Of a stretch of 20,675 nt of DNA, positions 1 to 9,336 are shown in pieces; positions within the stretch are counted from its first letter, which is position 1, and each line of letters begins with the position of its first letter. The stretch is from Cyclostephanos tholiformis (lineage: Eukaryota > Bacillariophyta > Thalassiosirophyceae > Thalassiosirales > Thalassiosiraceae). Location: contig JALLPB010000464.1 in assembly GCA_036939975.1 (NCBI GenBank), positions 1-20,675 of the forward strand. Reading direction: 5' to 3'. The position numbers and the translations under genes are program-made. The notes beneath the pieces were generated by a model, which worked only from the letters and a program-made list of their open reading frames with translations, searched no databases and was not told the origin of the DNA.

Positions 1-74
1 GCAAGTTGGGCTGCCACAAGAAGACATTCATAGTCCTGTGGGGAAATACCCAATCGTTTTGATAGGTGAAATTC

Positions 75-245
75 ATGGTCGTAGATCGAATCGAGGCTAT
101 ACCAGAAGGAAGTGGCAGTGGAAAGGTAAATCAGGTGATCGGCGAGGTGGTCCAACAAGGTACCACCATAACTTTCTACCATGTGAAAAGTGCGTCAGCC
201 CTTTTGACAGAGGGCTTCCCTACTATGTTAAGATTCTTCAGTTAA
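75..245 (+). other. short open frame of unknown status (56 codons)
   Basis: An ATG-initiated frame of 56 codons ends in TAA. It has no match I recognise. Its 3' part runs through the left arm and loop of the inverted repeat at 186-264, so the stop may come from that element. In the same frame upstream, codons are open from the window edge to TGA at 60-62, which could be the tail of a gene lying outside the window. Both readings are weak, and the frame may be chance. Confidence 0.15.
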
Positions 246-264
246 AAAGGGCTGACGCACTTTT
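186..264. repeat. 20-bp perfect inverted repeat (hairpin or MITE-like)
   Basis: Arms at 186-205 and 245-264 are exact reverse complements over 20 bases and enclose a 39-nt spacer. The bases next to the outer ends are GTG on both sides (183-185 and 265-267), which could be a 3-bp target duplication. The element could be a very small MITE, a solo hairpin insertion, or a hairpin RNA precursor. No other copy was noticed in the window. Confidence 0.6.
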
Positions 265-646
265 GTGATCCCGGCGAATGGCGGCCATCGCCATCACCAT
301 CATGGTATTACTCAATTATCTAGCTTTTTTGTGCGTACGGAGCGGCGTTCGAAGTTCGCCGGAGTAATAAAAATTTAGATTATTTTCCCGCCAAAAATCC
401 CGTAAATGCGCGCCGTGAGGTGGTGGACGTTGAAGTCTGTATGCGTTCAGAATCCGTAAATTACTCGGTATCTTGCCGACCGCGTACGTAGGACTAGATA
501 CGTTCCGCAAAATTTTGCTGGCGTCACGAAAAAATTGCTAAATAGTAAATATTTTTTTTTTGTTTGATTTTTTTTCGCATCCCAACTCTATCTCCTCCTC
601 GAGAGCAGGGGAACGAAGATCGACGACGTGCAAACTCTACCCCACT
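265..646. other. upstream flank of the TM/TPR gene
   Basis: I see no supported gene here. The last part is T-rich (551-574). The frame of the following gene stays open back to at least 560 but has no ATG before 647, so this stretch is read as promoter and 5' UTR. No clear TATA or Inr element could be assigned. Confidence 0.4.
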
Positions 647-2603
647 ATGAGCTCCGCATCATCGACACCTCCATCCCCCACGGAGGATGATATGGACATG
701 CCTCGTAGGAAGAATGCCACATCGCAGTTTCGGTCAATGCGGAAGCGGATATCGCATCCCCTCCTGGATTCTCGGGAGGATGCGATCGCACCGTCGACGA
801 CTACGACTACGACTACGAATACGACGACTACGATGCCGACGCCGTACGCTCCCTCAGTTGGCGCGAATCGATCATCGTACGATACGCCGCCCAGAACTAC
901 CGCCGCCACAAACGCGGCGGTCACTCCCGACTCGAATCGTTCGCCGGGATCGGCGGCCCTCGTCGATGCCCTGAGAATGGCCGCGCGGCCCTCCTCCTCC
1001 GGGGGGCACAACGGTGGCGATGGCGAGCAACACGATGACGATGCGATGGCGGCGGCGGCGGCGGCGGCGGCGGTGCAGCCGTCGATGACCTACGCGAGCT
1101 CCATCGAGGCGATGGCCGCGCACGTCGAGGCCACTCACGCGAAGAAGAGGCGGAGCAGTCCCATCAAGAGGACGCCCACGAGGCGCGTCGGGACGCGACG
1201 GGCCGGGAGCGATGGCAGCAACTCGTCCGTTGGTACGGGTAAATTATCCGCCTCGTCGAGGGCATCGAATAAATCACGGGGCCGGAGGGATACCCATCCT
1301 CCTCCCTCGACTCGTTGGAAAATATTGTCCCTCGCGATGCCCGTCCTGTTATCGTTCCTGGCGTGCGAGGCATTTCTTTGGCTGCTCGTTCTTCGCTTCG
1401 GGGATACCCCCATCTTGGGCGCAAAAGGATTCCACGATGAGGCTGACGCGGAAAAGCATTCGCGGGATGTTATTTATGAGGAGAGTGAAATAATACCCGT
1501 CTCCGATGATTCGGACTCATCCATCGTAAGGCATATCATTCCTAATGATGATGACATCGATGTTTTCAAAGGAGAGCCGCGGGATGACATTGATAGTGAA
1601 CCATATGGAGAGTTGACTCGATTGCAAACTGCGCTGGACGAGGGTTTTGACAAGTTGAGGCATTCCGACGTAGAATTAGGTGATATGTCCAACAGAAAAA
1701 AGGTGGAATCCCTCTGTGGGGATGTCTGGACTGTTGCCAGTGAAATGCTATCTTCGAAATATCTCAACAACAGTGCCGAATCTAGCCTAGTCGAACTCAT
1801 CGGACCAGGCGAAACAAGGTTCGACGAATCCCAAGAATTGGAGTTTCATTCATTAAAGTCCTTGACATTGGACGCCCAACACTGCCTGGGCGGAGCCGGC
1901 ATGGCATTTCTCTCTACGGATGGTTTAGATCATGCAAGGTTACGAGTAACGACCAAGGTTTTTGATAGATTGGTAAGTGCTTAAAAGTTTCATGCTGCGA
2001 GCGGATAAATCTTCAACTTCGGGAGGGTGTTTAACCTTCGTCCATTTTGCACTTATCGTTCAGATCGAGGCTGAGCCGTACAATCCAGATGCGAGGGCAG
2101 GGCTCGGCACTTCCCTTTTGATGCAAGGTATTTTTTACCAAGAGATACGCGTGGGAGTCGATGTTAATGTCCAGAATTCTCTACTGTCGCTCGCAGCACA
2201 CCATCTTAAATTGGCATCGTTGCTTTCTACTTCATTTCCAAGTGGAGCGGACGGGTCTGGAAGCATTGCCCGCAACGCCATGTCGAGACTGACTAAGGTC
2301 AATGACGAAAATGCTCCGTCATCCCACGCCGCAATTCTCCATAATCTTGCCCTCTCGTACGTGGCGTTGGGTGACTCCGCTAATTCCATCCCTATTCTGA
2401 TACGATCTGCCGCGATAAGTCGAGAGAACGGTGTCTCCCCGAAGCCATATTGGAACATTCCAAATGACGTGCTGCGGGCAGCGGAAGAAAGGGCCCTGTT
2501 GATTGCCGCCGCTCCGAAAAAAAAACTGGCGAAAAAAGGAAAAAGGAGGAGGATTCCATTCGTTTCGATCCCTCGCGAAGATAAAGTCACGGAAGGGAGG
2601 TAG
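647..2603 (+). CDS. single-pass membrane protein with C-terminal TPR-like region
   Basis: Two exons (647-1972 and 2064-2603) encode about 621 residues. The start is the first in-frame ATG; the frame is open further upstream but only with non-ATG codons. The first ~223 residues are low in complexity: Ser/Thr/Pro-rich, a Thr tract from ACG/ACT triplets, a poly-Ala tract from GCG triplets, then a basic stretch. One hydrophobic helix lies at about residues 226-248 with basic residues before it, so the likely topology is N-in, C-out (type II). The C-terminal part has helical pairs resembling tetratricopeptide repeats, clearest in the HNLALSYVALGDSANS segment; it ends in a Lys/Arg-rich tail. TPRs bind other proteins. 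I cannot assign a specific role. The intron joins the frame cleanly (phase 0). Confidence 0.75.
1973..2063 (+). other. intron of the TM/TPR gene (91 nt)
   Basis: Donor GTAAGT and acceptor TTCAG. The upstream exon ends on a codon boundary (phase 0) and the downstream exon continues an open TPR-like frame. The intron contains in-frame TAA just after the donor, so retention would truncate the protein and remove the TPR part. Confidence 0.85.
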
Positions 2604-2772
2604 AGATATAATTGACTATTTGAAGGTCTGGAGAGACTCATATTTGAACACACATTATAGATTTAGGGTTGAACGGTTAGGAATGAATGAAAAGTCTCCG
2701 AGAAATGGTAATGGCATAGACAAATATTGACGTTGATCACTCTGCACTCTGCACCTTGACGATAAAGCGATC

Positions 2773-2789
2773 AATAAACTTATAATAAA
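2773..2789 (+). promoter_or_regulatory. candidate polyadenylation signals (two AATAAA)
   Basis: AATAAA occurs at 2773-2778 and 2784-2789, about 170 nt after the stop of the TM/TPR gene on the same strand. These hexamers are common in AT-rich DNA, so the call is tentative. The remaining 2604-3000 stretch holds no supported gene; it is the 3' region of one gene and the promoter of the next. Confidence 0.35.
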
Positions 2790-3000
2790 CTTCGCGCACC
2801 ATTTCCAAACAGAGATTTGTGATAAGAGATTAGAGGTGTAGGTAGTACCAGTACCAGGCAGGGTACGGTAGGGATGGACGAAGCGAATCGCAGCAACATG
2901 TTCCCGCCAAAATCTTTTTTTCACACCAACCAGACTGAGCGAGACCTCTGATAAAAAAATACATCTGCTGAGGGGGCAAGCAGCAAATCAGCTCCTAACC

Positions 3001-5004
3001 ATGGTGCAAATCAGCCGATCCAACATACCGCGCCGCGTTCGAGGAGGCAACGGAACCATCGTCGGGCAGCTCCAAGCCTATGCAGATTCCCTATCGTTCC
3101 TGGCTCACCTCTCCCCCGTCGATCGCATGCTCGTTGTGGTCGGCGTGAGTCTCCTATGCGTGGTCTCCCTCTCCTACTTCCTCCTGATATCCGGCATCTT
3201 CACGTCGTACGGACCCGCCGCCCTCGGGGGGGGTAGCACCGACCCTCGCCTTTCCCCCGAGCTCCGCAGGATAGGCCTGAGCGATGAGGCGCTCCTCCGG
3301 CGTGGAGGCGGACGTCGCATATCCGTCGGTACGAAGCAACTGGACTCGGAAGAGAACGCCGTCGCCCTGGACATCGCCAAGACTCTGAATTGCGACAACC
3401 TGCAGGAGGAGATGGAACGCGAGTGGCAGAAGTTATTGGACGACGTAAAGCTTTATGGGAATTCCAAATCTAAAGGCTATGGCAATTACAATAATTACAA
3501 ACCGAAGGGCGATAATTCTCCCTATGGGAGCGATGGCAAGCTGGCGAAACAATGGGAGCCTGGAAAGGCCGATGACTATGCCGCGGAGCTTGCGGGTGAG
3601 GTCGGATTTGGGAAGGGAAGTAGGAGGTTGCTGTCCACGGACGATTTGGGCAGAGACGACCTCGATCGATTCGATCAGTACTCCTACAAGGAAGAAACTC
3701 CTGGACTGAAGTTGACGGCCAAGCACCTGTTCTGCCTCGCCGCCGAATCCCTCACTCTCCCCAAATCTCCGAAGCCAACCATACCCGATCCCGCCATAAA
3801 ATGTGACATCAGCTCGTTCGATATACGCGACGAGCTGTTCTCCCTCTGGTCCTCGGCCAGATCTCAGATGCCGGAGGACGTGATCCTTAAGACGCTTGGC
3901 GTCGTTACGGAGCACAAGGAAACGCTGCGCGGGAAGGAGGTTCACATCTGGTATCCCGAGAATGACAAGGGGACGGAGGGGATGCTTCGCGTGCTAAACT
4001 CCGGATATGAGGGTAGGCAGAGTTTCAACTTCGATTCCGAGCCGGCGGATTTCAGTCACGACAATTTGTATCGTTTCCATGATTGTGAGTTGATCGTTTA
4101 TCTTCCTACCTCCTTTTACTCGCCATTTGCAGCTCTCACGACCGAATTTTTTCCCCTCTCCATCGACACGTCAATAGTGCCCCCCAAACTTGTCGGGTCG
4201 AATAAATTATTCGTCGATGTAGGTTCGGCATTAGGACTTACTCCGATGCTCATTTCATACCTTTACCCCGAGACAACAATCGTTAGCATCGAGCCGGCAT
4301 CGCCGTCTTGGCTCATCCAAAACATCAACTATCGATGCAACTTGCCCCATGATCAGCTTCAGTACGTCCACTCAATCCTGGCGGGGGTCGGAACAAAGCA
4401 TCACGATGACAACGACAGCATGATGAAGATGATTTGGAGGCCCAGCATGACCACAGCCACGAGGAGCTGGAATCCGGAGAAGGAGTTTGACTTCGCCGTG
4501 GACATCGATCTCACGGTGCGCCTTCGTACGCTGAAGGCCATCCTTGCGGAGGCGACCCCGGAGGACCTTCCGCTTGGTACCCCCATCAGCGTGTTGAATT
4601 TAGATTGCGAGGGCTGCGAGTACAACCTCATACCGTCGATGCATGAAACGACGTTCAACTCTATCGGTTTGATACTCGGTAGAACGAATTGGGGCTACAT
4701 CCCCAAAATCAAGAAGCCCAGCTCGGACAGGGCCCGGGAGACGCACAATCGCGTCTGTCAGCACTACAACTTTGCCAAGCGGTGCAAGGAGTGCTGTGAC
4801 TTCCCTTCCCTGTCAGTCAAGCATCGAATTTCGACTAAGCTGGAATCGGGGGGAGGCGATGCGGGTGCAACAGGAGATCACACCGTCGCAGAGGTTGCGG
4901 GCGCGCTGTGTAATGATTTCGAGACGTGGGCGAAGGAATCGAATTTGCGGGATATCCCAGATGACTTTGGATGGAATGAGATGTCTGCATTCGCCGCGGA
5001 GTGA
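3001..5004 (+). CDS. membrane-anchored FkbM-family methyltransferase
   Basis: A 667-residue frame starts at a true ATG. A short basic N-terminus is followed by one hydrophobic helix (about residues 43-67), giving a type II membrane protein as in Golgi or ER enzymes. After a Gly/Lys/Asn-rich stem comes the SAM-binding Rossmann domain of the FkbM type (Methyltransf_21). Visible motifs are FVDVGSALG (404-412), the acidic motif with IEP at about 430-432, and NLDCEGCEY (533-541), the usual D-x-EG-x-E block. FkbM enzymes O-methylate sugars or related groups; the substrate is not evident here. Its 3' end converges on the AP-2 sigma gene, with 232 nt between stops. A GTGAGT...TTTGCAG segment at 4085-4132 could be a 48-nt intron, but the translated segment reads like normal protein, so I keep it as coding. 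Confidence 0.85.
   Translation: MVQISRSNIPRRVRGGNGTIVGQLQAYADSLSFLAHLSPVDRMLVVVGVSLLCVVSLSYFLLISGIFTSYGPAALGGGSTDPRLSPELRRIGLSDEALLRRGGGRRISVGTKQLDSEENAVALDIAKTLNCDNLQEEMEREWQKLLDDVKLYGNSKSKGYGNYNNYKPKGDNSPYGSDGKLAKQWEPGKADDYAAELAGEVGFGKGSRRLLSTDDLGRDDLDRFDQYSYKEETPGLKLTAKHLFCLAAESLTLPKSPKPTIPDPAIKCDISSFDIRDELFSLWSSARSQMPEDVILKTLGVVTEHKETLRGKEVHIWYPENDKGTEGMLRVLNSGYEGRQSFNFDSEPADFSHDNLYRFHDCELIVYLPTSFYSPFAALTTEFFPLSIDTSIVPPKLVGSNKLFVDVGSALGLTPMLISYLYPETTIVSIEPASPSWLIQNINYRCNLPHDQLQYVHSILAGVGTKHHDDNDSMMKMIWRPSMTTATRSWNPEKEFDFAVDIDLTVRLRTLKAILAEATPEDLPLGTPISVLNLDCEGCEYNLIPSMHETTFNSIGLILGRTNWGYIPKIKKPSSDRARETHNRVCQHYNFAKRCKECCDFPSLSVKHRISTKLESGGGDAGATGDHTVAEVAGALCNDFETWAKESNLRDIPDDFGWNEMSAFAAE
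4085..4132 (+). other. candidate cryptic intron or exitron (48 nt) inside FkbM gene
   Basis: The segment begins GTGAGT, ends TTTGCAG after a pyrimidine-rich stretch, is a multiple of three long and contains no in-frame stop. Splicing would remove 16 residues just before the SAM-binding motif and leave the frame intact. It is shorter than the other introns here (55-132 nt). Its translation keeps an ordinary aromatic/hydrophobic pattern, so it may simply be exon. Confidence 0.3.
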
Positions 5005-5058
5005 TGTGTCAATGCTCCTATTCTTGCCACCAGCGAATTCTATTTTCTATTTCACGAT

Positions 5059-5076
5059 GGGGGGGGGGGGGGGGGG
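5059..5076 (+). repeat. poly(G) tract, 18 nt
   Basis: Eighteen consecutive G lie 55 nt downstream of the FkbM stop codon, probably in the 3' UTR. The exact length is likely unreliable in any read technology. Confidence 0.9.
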
Positions 5077-5090
5077 CAGATCCTTGTCAT

Positions 5091-5096
5091 AATAAA
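5091..5096 (+). promoter_or_regulatory. candidate polyadenylation signal (AATAAA)
   Basis: AATAAA lies 87 nt after the FkbM stop and just past the poly(G) tract. Distance and strand fit a 3' end signal for that gene; no cleavage site can be seen from sequence alone. Confidence 0.35.
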
Positions 5097-5236
5097 CACA
5101 CGCATTATATCTGACATACGAACCATGGATTGCTATGAATTATTAAATGGTCTCTCCTGCACATCCAACTGTTTGAGGAAAGGCAAACTACCCACTTCCC
5201 CCCAACCGGGCATCCTAAGAGGAGAATACTGTCCGA

Positions 5237-5974
5237 CTAATCCAGCTTCTCCAAATATTTAACTCGTTCCAGGATTTCCCTTTTACTCGTCTCCTCGATC
5301 TCCCCCGCCAACATGTACTCATCCAGGAGGACTTCATCATCATATAGCCGTGGGGGAAAAGAAGGGAGGGTCGCCGAGGAAAGGAGAGTAGACAGAATTT
5401 CGACAGCGGCGTGAGAATATCAGCGTCGGGAAAAAGGCATCGGCCCCGACATGTTCAACTCACGGTAAACCTTGTTAAAGTTGAAGACGATATCCAACTC
5501 GCAAACATTCGCGAAGTAAGAATCGAGCAGCTCAACGAACAAGTGTATGCTCTCCAGGTAACTCAATTCGTTATCCTGAACGTCGACGGCGATGGTGAAG
5601 AACAACCCAGCGTAGCGGCGGTATATTAGCTTGTAATTGTTGTACTCGATGAAATTCGTGTATTTTTTGTCTCGGGAGGTCACCAAGCGGTGCACCTCCG
5701 CCTCGATGCGTGCCTTCTCCGCCTCCGTCAGGTTATTATTGGCGGCGTAATTGACCGATAGGCTGTGATTCCCATTGGCGGCGGACGAAGAAGTGCCAAT
5801 GCCCGTTCCGGTCGAGGGCGGGACGTACCATTTCGACAGCCGAGTTTTCCCTTGTCGATTTTGCAATAGGAAGAATCGAATCTTAAATGAAGTATAATAA
5901 TATATGTCATTTGCTTAGCGTTCTATTAATCAGGCAATATGAGGGCAGATCAAAACAAAACTCTTGCTTACCAT
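5237..5974 (-). CDS. AP2S1: AP-2 complex subunit sigma (clathrin adaptor small chain)
   Basis: Small subunit of the AP-2 adaptor, which recruits clathrin and cargo at the plasma membrane for endocytosis. Three exons on the minus strand: 5974-5972 (only the ATG), 5881-5464, and 5331-5237, about 171 residues. The product opens with the conserved MIRF start and QNRQGKTRL, followed by [42 protein letters not shown], then the [14 protein letters not shown] block and a final EKLD as in plant AP-2 sigma. These features favour sigma-2 over sigma-1/3/4. The family length is about 142; the extra ~29 residues are a Ser/Gly/Asn-rich insertion at about residues 23-50, between KWYVP and EVHRL. It converges on FkbM and is divergent from the CLC gene. 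Confidence 0.95.
5332..5463 (-). other. AP-2 sigma intron 2 (132 nt)
   Basis: Donor GTGAGT follows the KVY codons plus one base; the acceptor is GATGAAG. Joining in phase 1 restores KVYLLLDEY, the expected family sequence. Read-through instead adds a short tail ending at a TGA at 5420-5422. Confidence 0.88.
5882..5971 (-). other. AP-2 sigma intron 1 (90 nt), directly after the ATG
   Basis: On the minus strand the sequence reads ATG then GTAAGC; the acceptor TTTAAG ends just before ATTCGATTC, giving the conserved Met-Ile-Arg-Phe start. Without this splice the frame has no Met before the conserved region. Phase 0. Confidence 0.9.
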
Positions 5975-6602
5975 GATTTGATACCAGTCGTTTCTGGCAT
6001 TGACGCGGGACGAACAAGAGTGAGGATAGAAACAATATCCAACGACAATATCGGGTCAGAGATTCGCAGACAATTATGTAATGCCACATTAAAGTACACG
6101 CTTACCGCGCGCGCAAAGCAGCATTGATATCAAGACATACCATGAATAATCAACTCCAATTACTCCCCTTTATTAAAAATGCATCTGAGTGAGAACCGAC
6201 ATGTTGTATGATGTTGTTGTTGTGTTGTCCTTAACCCCTTTTTTAGGGGGGCGGGGGGGATTTCTCCCCTCTGGATGCCTTCTATTACTACTACTTCTGT
6301 GACTGGTACGATAGTAAAAAACTTTTAGGTAAAAGGTGTGGGGCAAATTTGGGCATGTCGTAGTGTCGCCATATGACGTCACCACCTTGGCGGCCGCCCA
6401 CACTTTTCCCCCCCAAATTTTTTTGAAGTTTGTTTAAACCCACCATAATTATAATTGGTGCCTGAAGTGCATTCAACATCACTTTTCTGCTTCCAGAAAA
6501 TGTCATATTCGTTTCAAATATTAGTAGAGTGAAAATAATAGTGGTAGGAGGCATCAACTCGATCGGTCGCCGAAAAGCCCGGTATCGTAAATTGACCTCG
6601 AG
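5975..6602. other. divergent intergenic region between AP-2 sigma and CLC
   Basis: The two genes are transcribed away from each other, so both promoters and 5' UTRs must lie in these 628 nt. There are G-runs at 6246-6251 and 6253-6259, a GTT/TTG-rich stretch near 6207-6225, and C-runs near 6408. No supported coding frame, tRNA or clear TATA box was found. Confidence 0.6.
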
Positions 6603-8702
6603 ATGCTTACCGGAACGGACGGCGCCGCCGACGAGAGAGATTCGTTGCTCGATGCAAACTTGGTAGAAGCGCCCGATGGCAAAATGTACCCCGCCCACCA
6701 ATACGGCGGCAGCGGAACGGCCACCCGAGACCGGGCGGCGAGCGCTGTCGACAATAACTCCGCGGGGTTCCTTCCTCGGTCGTCCTTTGCGGGGATATCC
6801 CCCGGGTCGGGACTGGGGGGGAATTACCCCTCCCCAACGCCCTCCCACCTCACCAGCCGTGACAGTGCCAGGATCGACACGGTCATCGTCGCGCCGGCCG
6901 ATGGCGAACTAGCCCCCGGAACTCCGCTGCTCGGATCGTCGAAGCTTGTCGCCAACGCGCGGCACAACGAGATGCGTCGTAGCTTGAGCAGGGCGAGCAT
7001 GACACGGAGCCGGAGCGCGAGCATGGCCTCCCACGGCAGTTTCGCCAGATTTAGGAACCTGGTGAACGAGTGGACGGCGAACGATGGAGGGGAATTCGAT
7101 TTCTCCGCCATACCCCCGATTATCGAGACCAAAGCCAAGGGGGATGTTTGCACATTGGAGGAAATCGAGAGCAATTTCAGATCAAACCTCAGACGCACGA
7201 AAACCACTTTCTATCAGGATGCCGTGACCTTCGCCGAGGGCACCATACCCCAGTCGATCGTGATCGCGATAGTCATCGGATGCGTGTGCGGAGTCGTGGC
7301 ATACACGTATTACTCGACGTTGGATTTCTTGCTAGAGCTGATATGGAAGGACATGCCATACTACCTGTTCGTTGTTGCTTATCCCGATCTACCGGATTAC
7401 TCGCACGTACTTTGGATACCCGCCGTCACCTTCACAATGAGCGCATTCTGCGGGCTGTCGATTTACATACTCGGTGAGCCGGGAGATTTGGCTTACACCA
7501 TAAAATGCATACACGAGAAGGGATACAAGGCCACGCACCACATCGTACCGATGATCGCCTCGAGCATGTTCACCATACTAGCTGGCGCGTCCCTCGGTCC
7601 GGAGGCCCCCCTCGTGGCAATCTGCGCGGCGACCGCCGGGTTCATATCCCGTCGAATATTCCGTCAGTCGAACAGGAATGTGGTGAGGAAGCACACGTTC
7701 ATGGGCATGGCGGGTGCGTTATCGGCCTTCTTCGGCGTACCGCTCGGGGGTTCAATATTCGCCCTCGAGGTGACGTCGCGATTCGGGGTAGAGTATTTCG
7801 AACATTTGATGGAGGCGATATTCTCCGGCCTTATCTGCGTTGTGGTATTCCGATCCCTCGCGGGCTTGCCGCTGGGCGCAATTTGGCATATCACGCCCGC
7901 GAAGTTGGTAGAGGCGCAGCCATACATGATTCTGCTGGGAGGATCCATCGGTCTGCTCGGTTCGGGAATTGCATACCTCTGGGCCAATTTCCATTGGCGT
8001 TTGATGGACCACTTTCACACCTTGGGACTGATGGACGACGAGAACAGGTACGCGGTGCCGAGAGTGATGTGCGGGGCACTTGGCATCGTCGTAATCGGGA
8101 TGCTAGTTCCCCAGACTTTGTTCTGGGGGGAATTTGAATTTCCAGTATTAGCTACTGCGTCGCCCGCCTCCGACCTTCCACATGTGTGGCCTACATCGGG
8201 TCTCATCGGCTTTGAGATGGATTCCTGCCTTAATTGTGTCATTGTCGGCACTTGCAAACTTCTGGCAATATCCTTCACTGTCGCTGGTGGATTTCGAGGT
8301 GGCTTTATATTTCCCTTTTTCACCGCCGGCGCAGCCTTCGGTCGCGCACTTTGCTTTGCCTTCCCAACGCTTTCGCCAAGTCTTGCCACTCTATGCTTGG
8401 CTGCTGGTATAAACGTTGCCATTACAAGGACTGCGCGTGAGTTTCGTCCATGCGCCTCTTATAGATAGTTATATTTTGCTTACTTTGCTTACGATTCTCA
8501 TCTCATTTACGTTGCTACTATACGGTAAGTTGCCACATCATTGATACTATCGTTTCTCTCCGGAGAGCAATACGCACTCCCTGCCCTGATAGCGGCATCA
8601 ATTGTGAGCCTATTCGCGACAGGATACGTGCCCTTCATCAAATCGCAGATCGTTCGCAGTGATATTGATTTCAGCCTCTTCCATCAAACGACTGGAATAT
8701 GA
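6603..8702 (+). CDS. CLC-type voltage-gated chloride channel / Cl-/H+ exchanger
   Basis: Two exons (6603-8436 and 8530-8702) encode about 668 residues. CLC proteins are dimeric membrane proteins that pass chloride or exchange it for protons. A polar Ser/Gly-rich N-terminus of ~205 residues precedes many hydrophobic helices. Visible signatures are GASLGPEAPLV (328-338; E334 is the candidate gating glutamate), the FFGVPLGGSIFALE helix, and GGFRGGFIFPFF (562-573), the G-x-F-x-P block. The second exon supplies the final helices (LSGEQYALPALIAASI), then a short tail. It ends without the CBS pair found in most animal and plant CLCs; together with the GPExP form this resembles bacterial-type CLCs. 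Compartment and ion selectivity are not evident. ATG 6603 is used because it is the first in-frame ATG of the open frame. Confidence 0.93.
8437..8529 (+). other. CLC intron (93 nt)
   Basis: Donor GTGAGT and acceptor GGTAAG. Phase 1 joining gives ITRTALATSLILSFLSGEQ, matching the expected last CLC helices. Read-through meets a TAG after about ten codons. Confidence 0.9.
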
Positions 8703-9336
8703 GTATGAAAAGCATGTTGATGAATGGAATCGGAGCGAAATGTATAAACGATTTTTTAGAAATGAAGGAAGGGCAACGAAAGGATGAAGGAAGGAAGATT
8801 TTGTGTAAATAGAAGTATTGTAACCACGAATTGTTAGGGTCGGGGTCCCGGCCTTGAGTGTGAGGGTGATAAAAAAATTTGAGTGATGAAGCATGTTTTG
8901 AGACATAGCTAAGGCGACAACACTACTCCTATGTAGCATTTTTCGTCAATTGGCCTTGATGGATATAGCGCTAATTTAAGGCAAGATCAAGGAGAAATGT
9001 CCCGAGCATGACGATATGCCCTTTGCCTGATTGCGTCATGCCCGCCAAGAATCCGTAGAATCAATGTTTTTTTTTCTCCGTCTCACATTAATAATCACGA
9101 AGTGATTTTTTGTCGTGCATGTAGACAATACTCCCGCATGCTTCGACAATTCCCCGGGCCAATTCATAAATTGCATAGAAGGGCCTGTTCGATTTGATCG
9201 GCAACATCGAACTTTGATTGTAAAATCCTAGCAAGATGAAGGCACGATTCCGACGACGATTGCATTCAAAGTCGGTAGGGATAAATACGTTGCAGTTGGA
9301 CGCCGCTCCAAGAGGTTTGCTCCCTCCTCCGTCCAG
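8703..9336. other. convergent intergenic region between CLC and GT32
   Basis: Both neighbouring genes end here. I found no supported gene. Small hairpins are present: GCATGACG/CGTCATGC at 9006-9041 (8-bp arms, 20-nt loop) and AATCAC/GTGATT at 9093-9107 followed by a T-run. These could be 3' UTR structures; nothing links them to a known RNA family. Confidence 0.5.

Noticed and set aside
38..268. Plus-strand 76-codon frame at the left edge
   Set aside because: Begins with GTG, basic low-complexity product, and runs through the whole inverted repeat.
560..646. Longer N-terminus for the TM/TPR protein starting at 560
   Set aside because: The frame is open but begins with TTG; there is no ATG before 647.
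637..1138. Minus-strand and alternative-frame open stretches over the TM/TPR gene
   Set aside because: They mirror triplet repeats and GC-rich coding sequence; products are Arg- or Val-only low complexity.
6291..6848. Minus-strand 185-codon frame over the CLC start
   Set aside because: It overlaps the CLC N-terminus antisense and shows no recognisable domain.
7505..8137. Plus-strand 210-codon frame inside the CLC gene
   Set aside because: Shadow of the CLC exon in another frame, rich in His/Arg, no domain.
9093..9115. AATCAC/GTGATT stem followed by T-run as a bacterial-type terminator
   Set aside because: The context is eukaryotic and the stem is only six base pairs; convergent 3' UTR DNA explains it.
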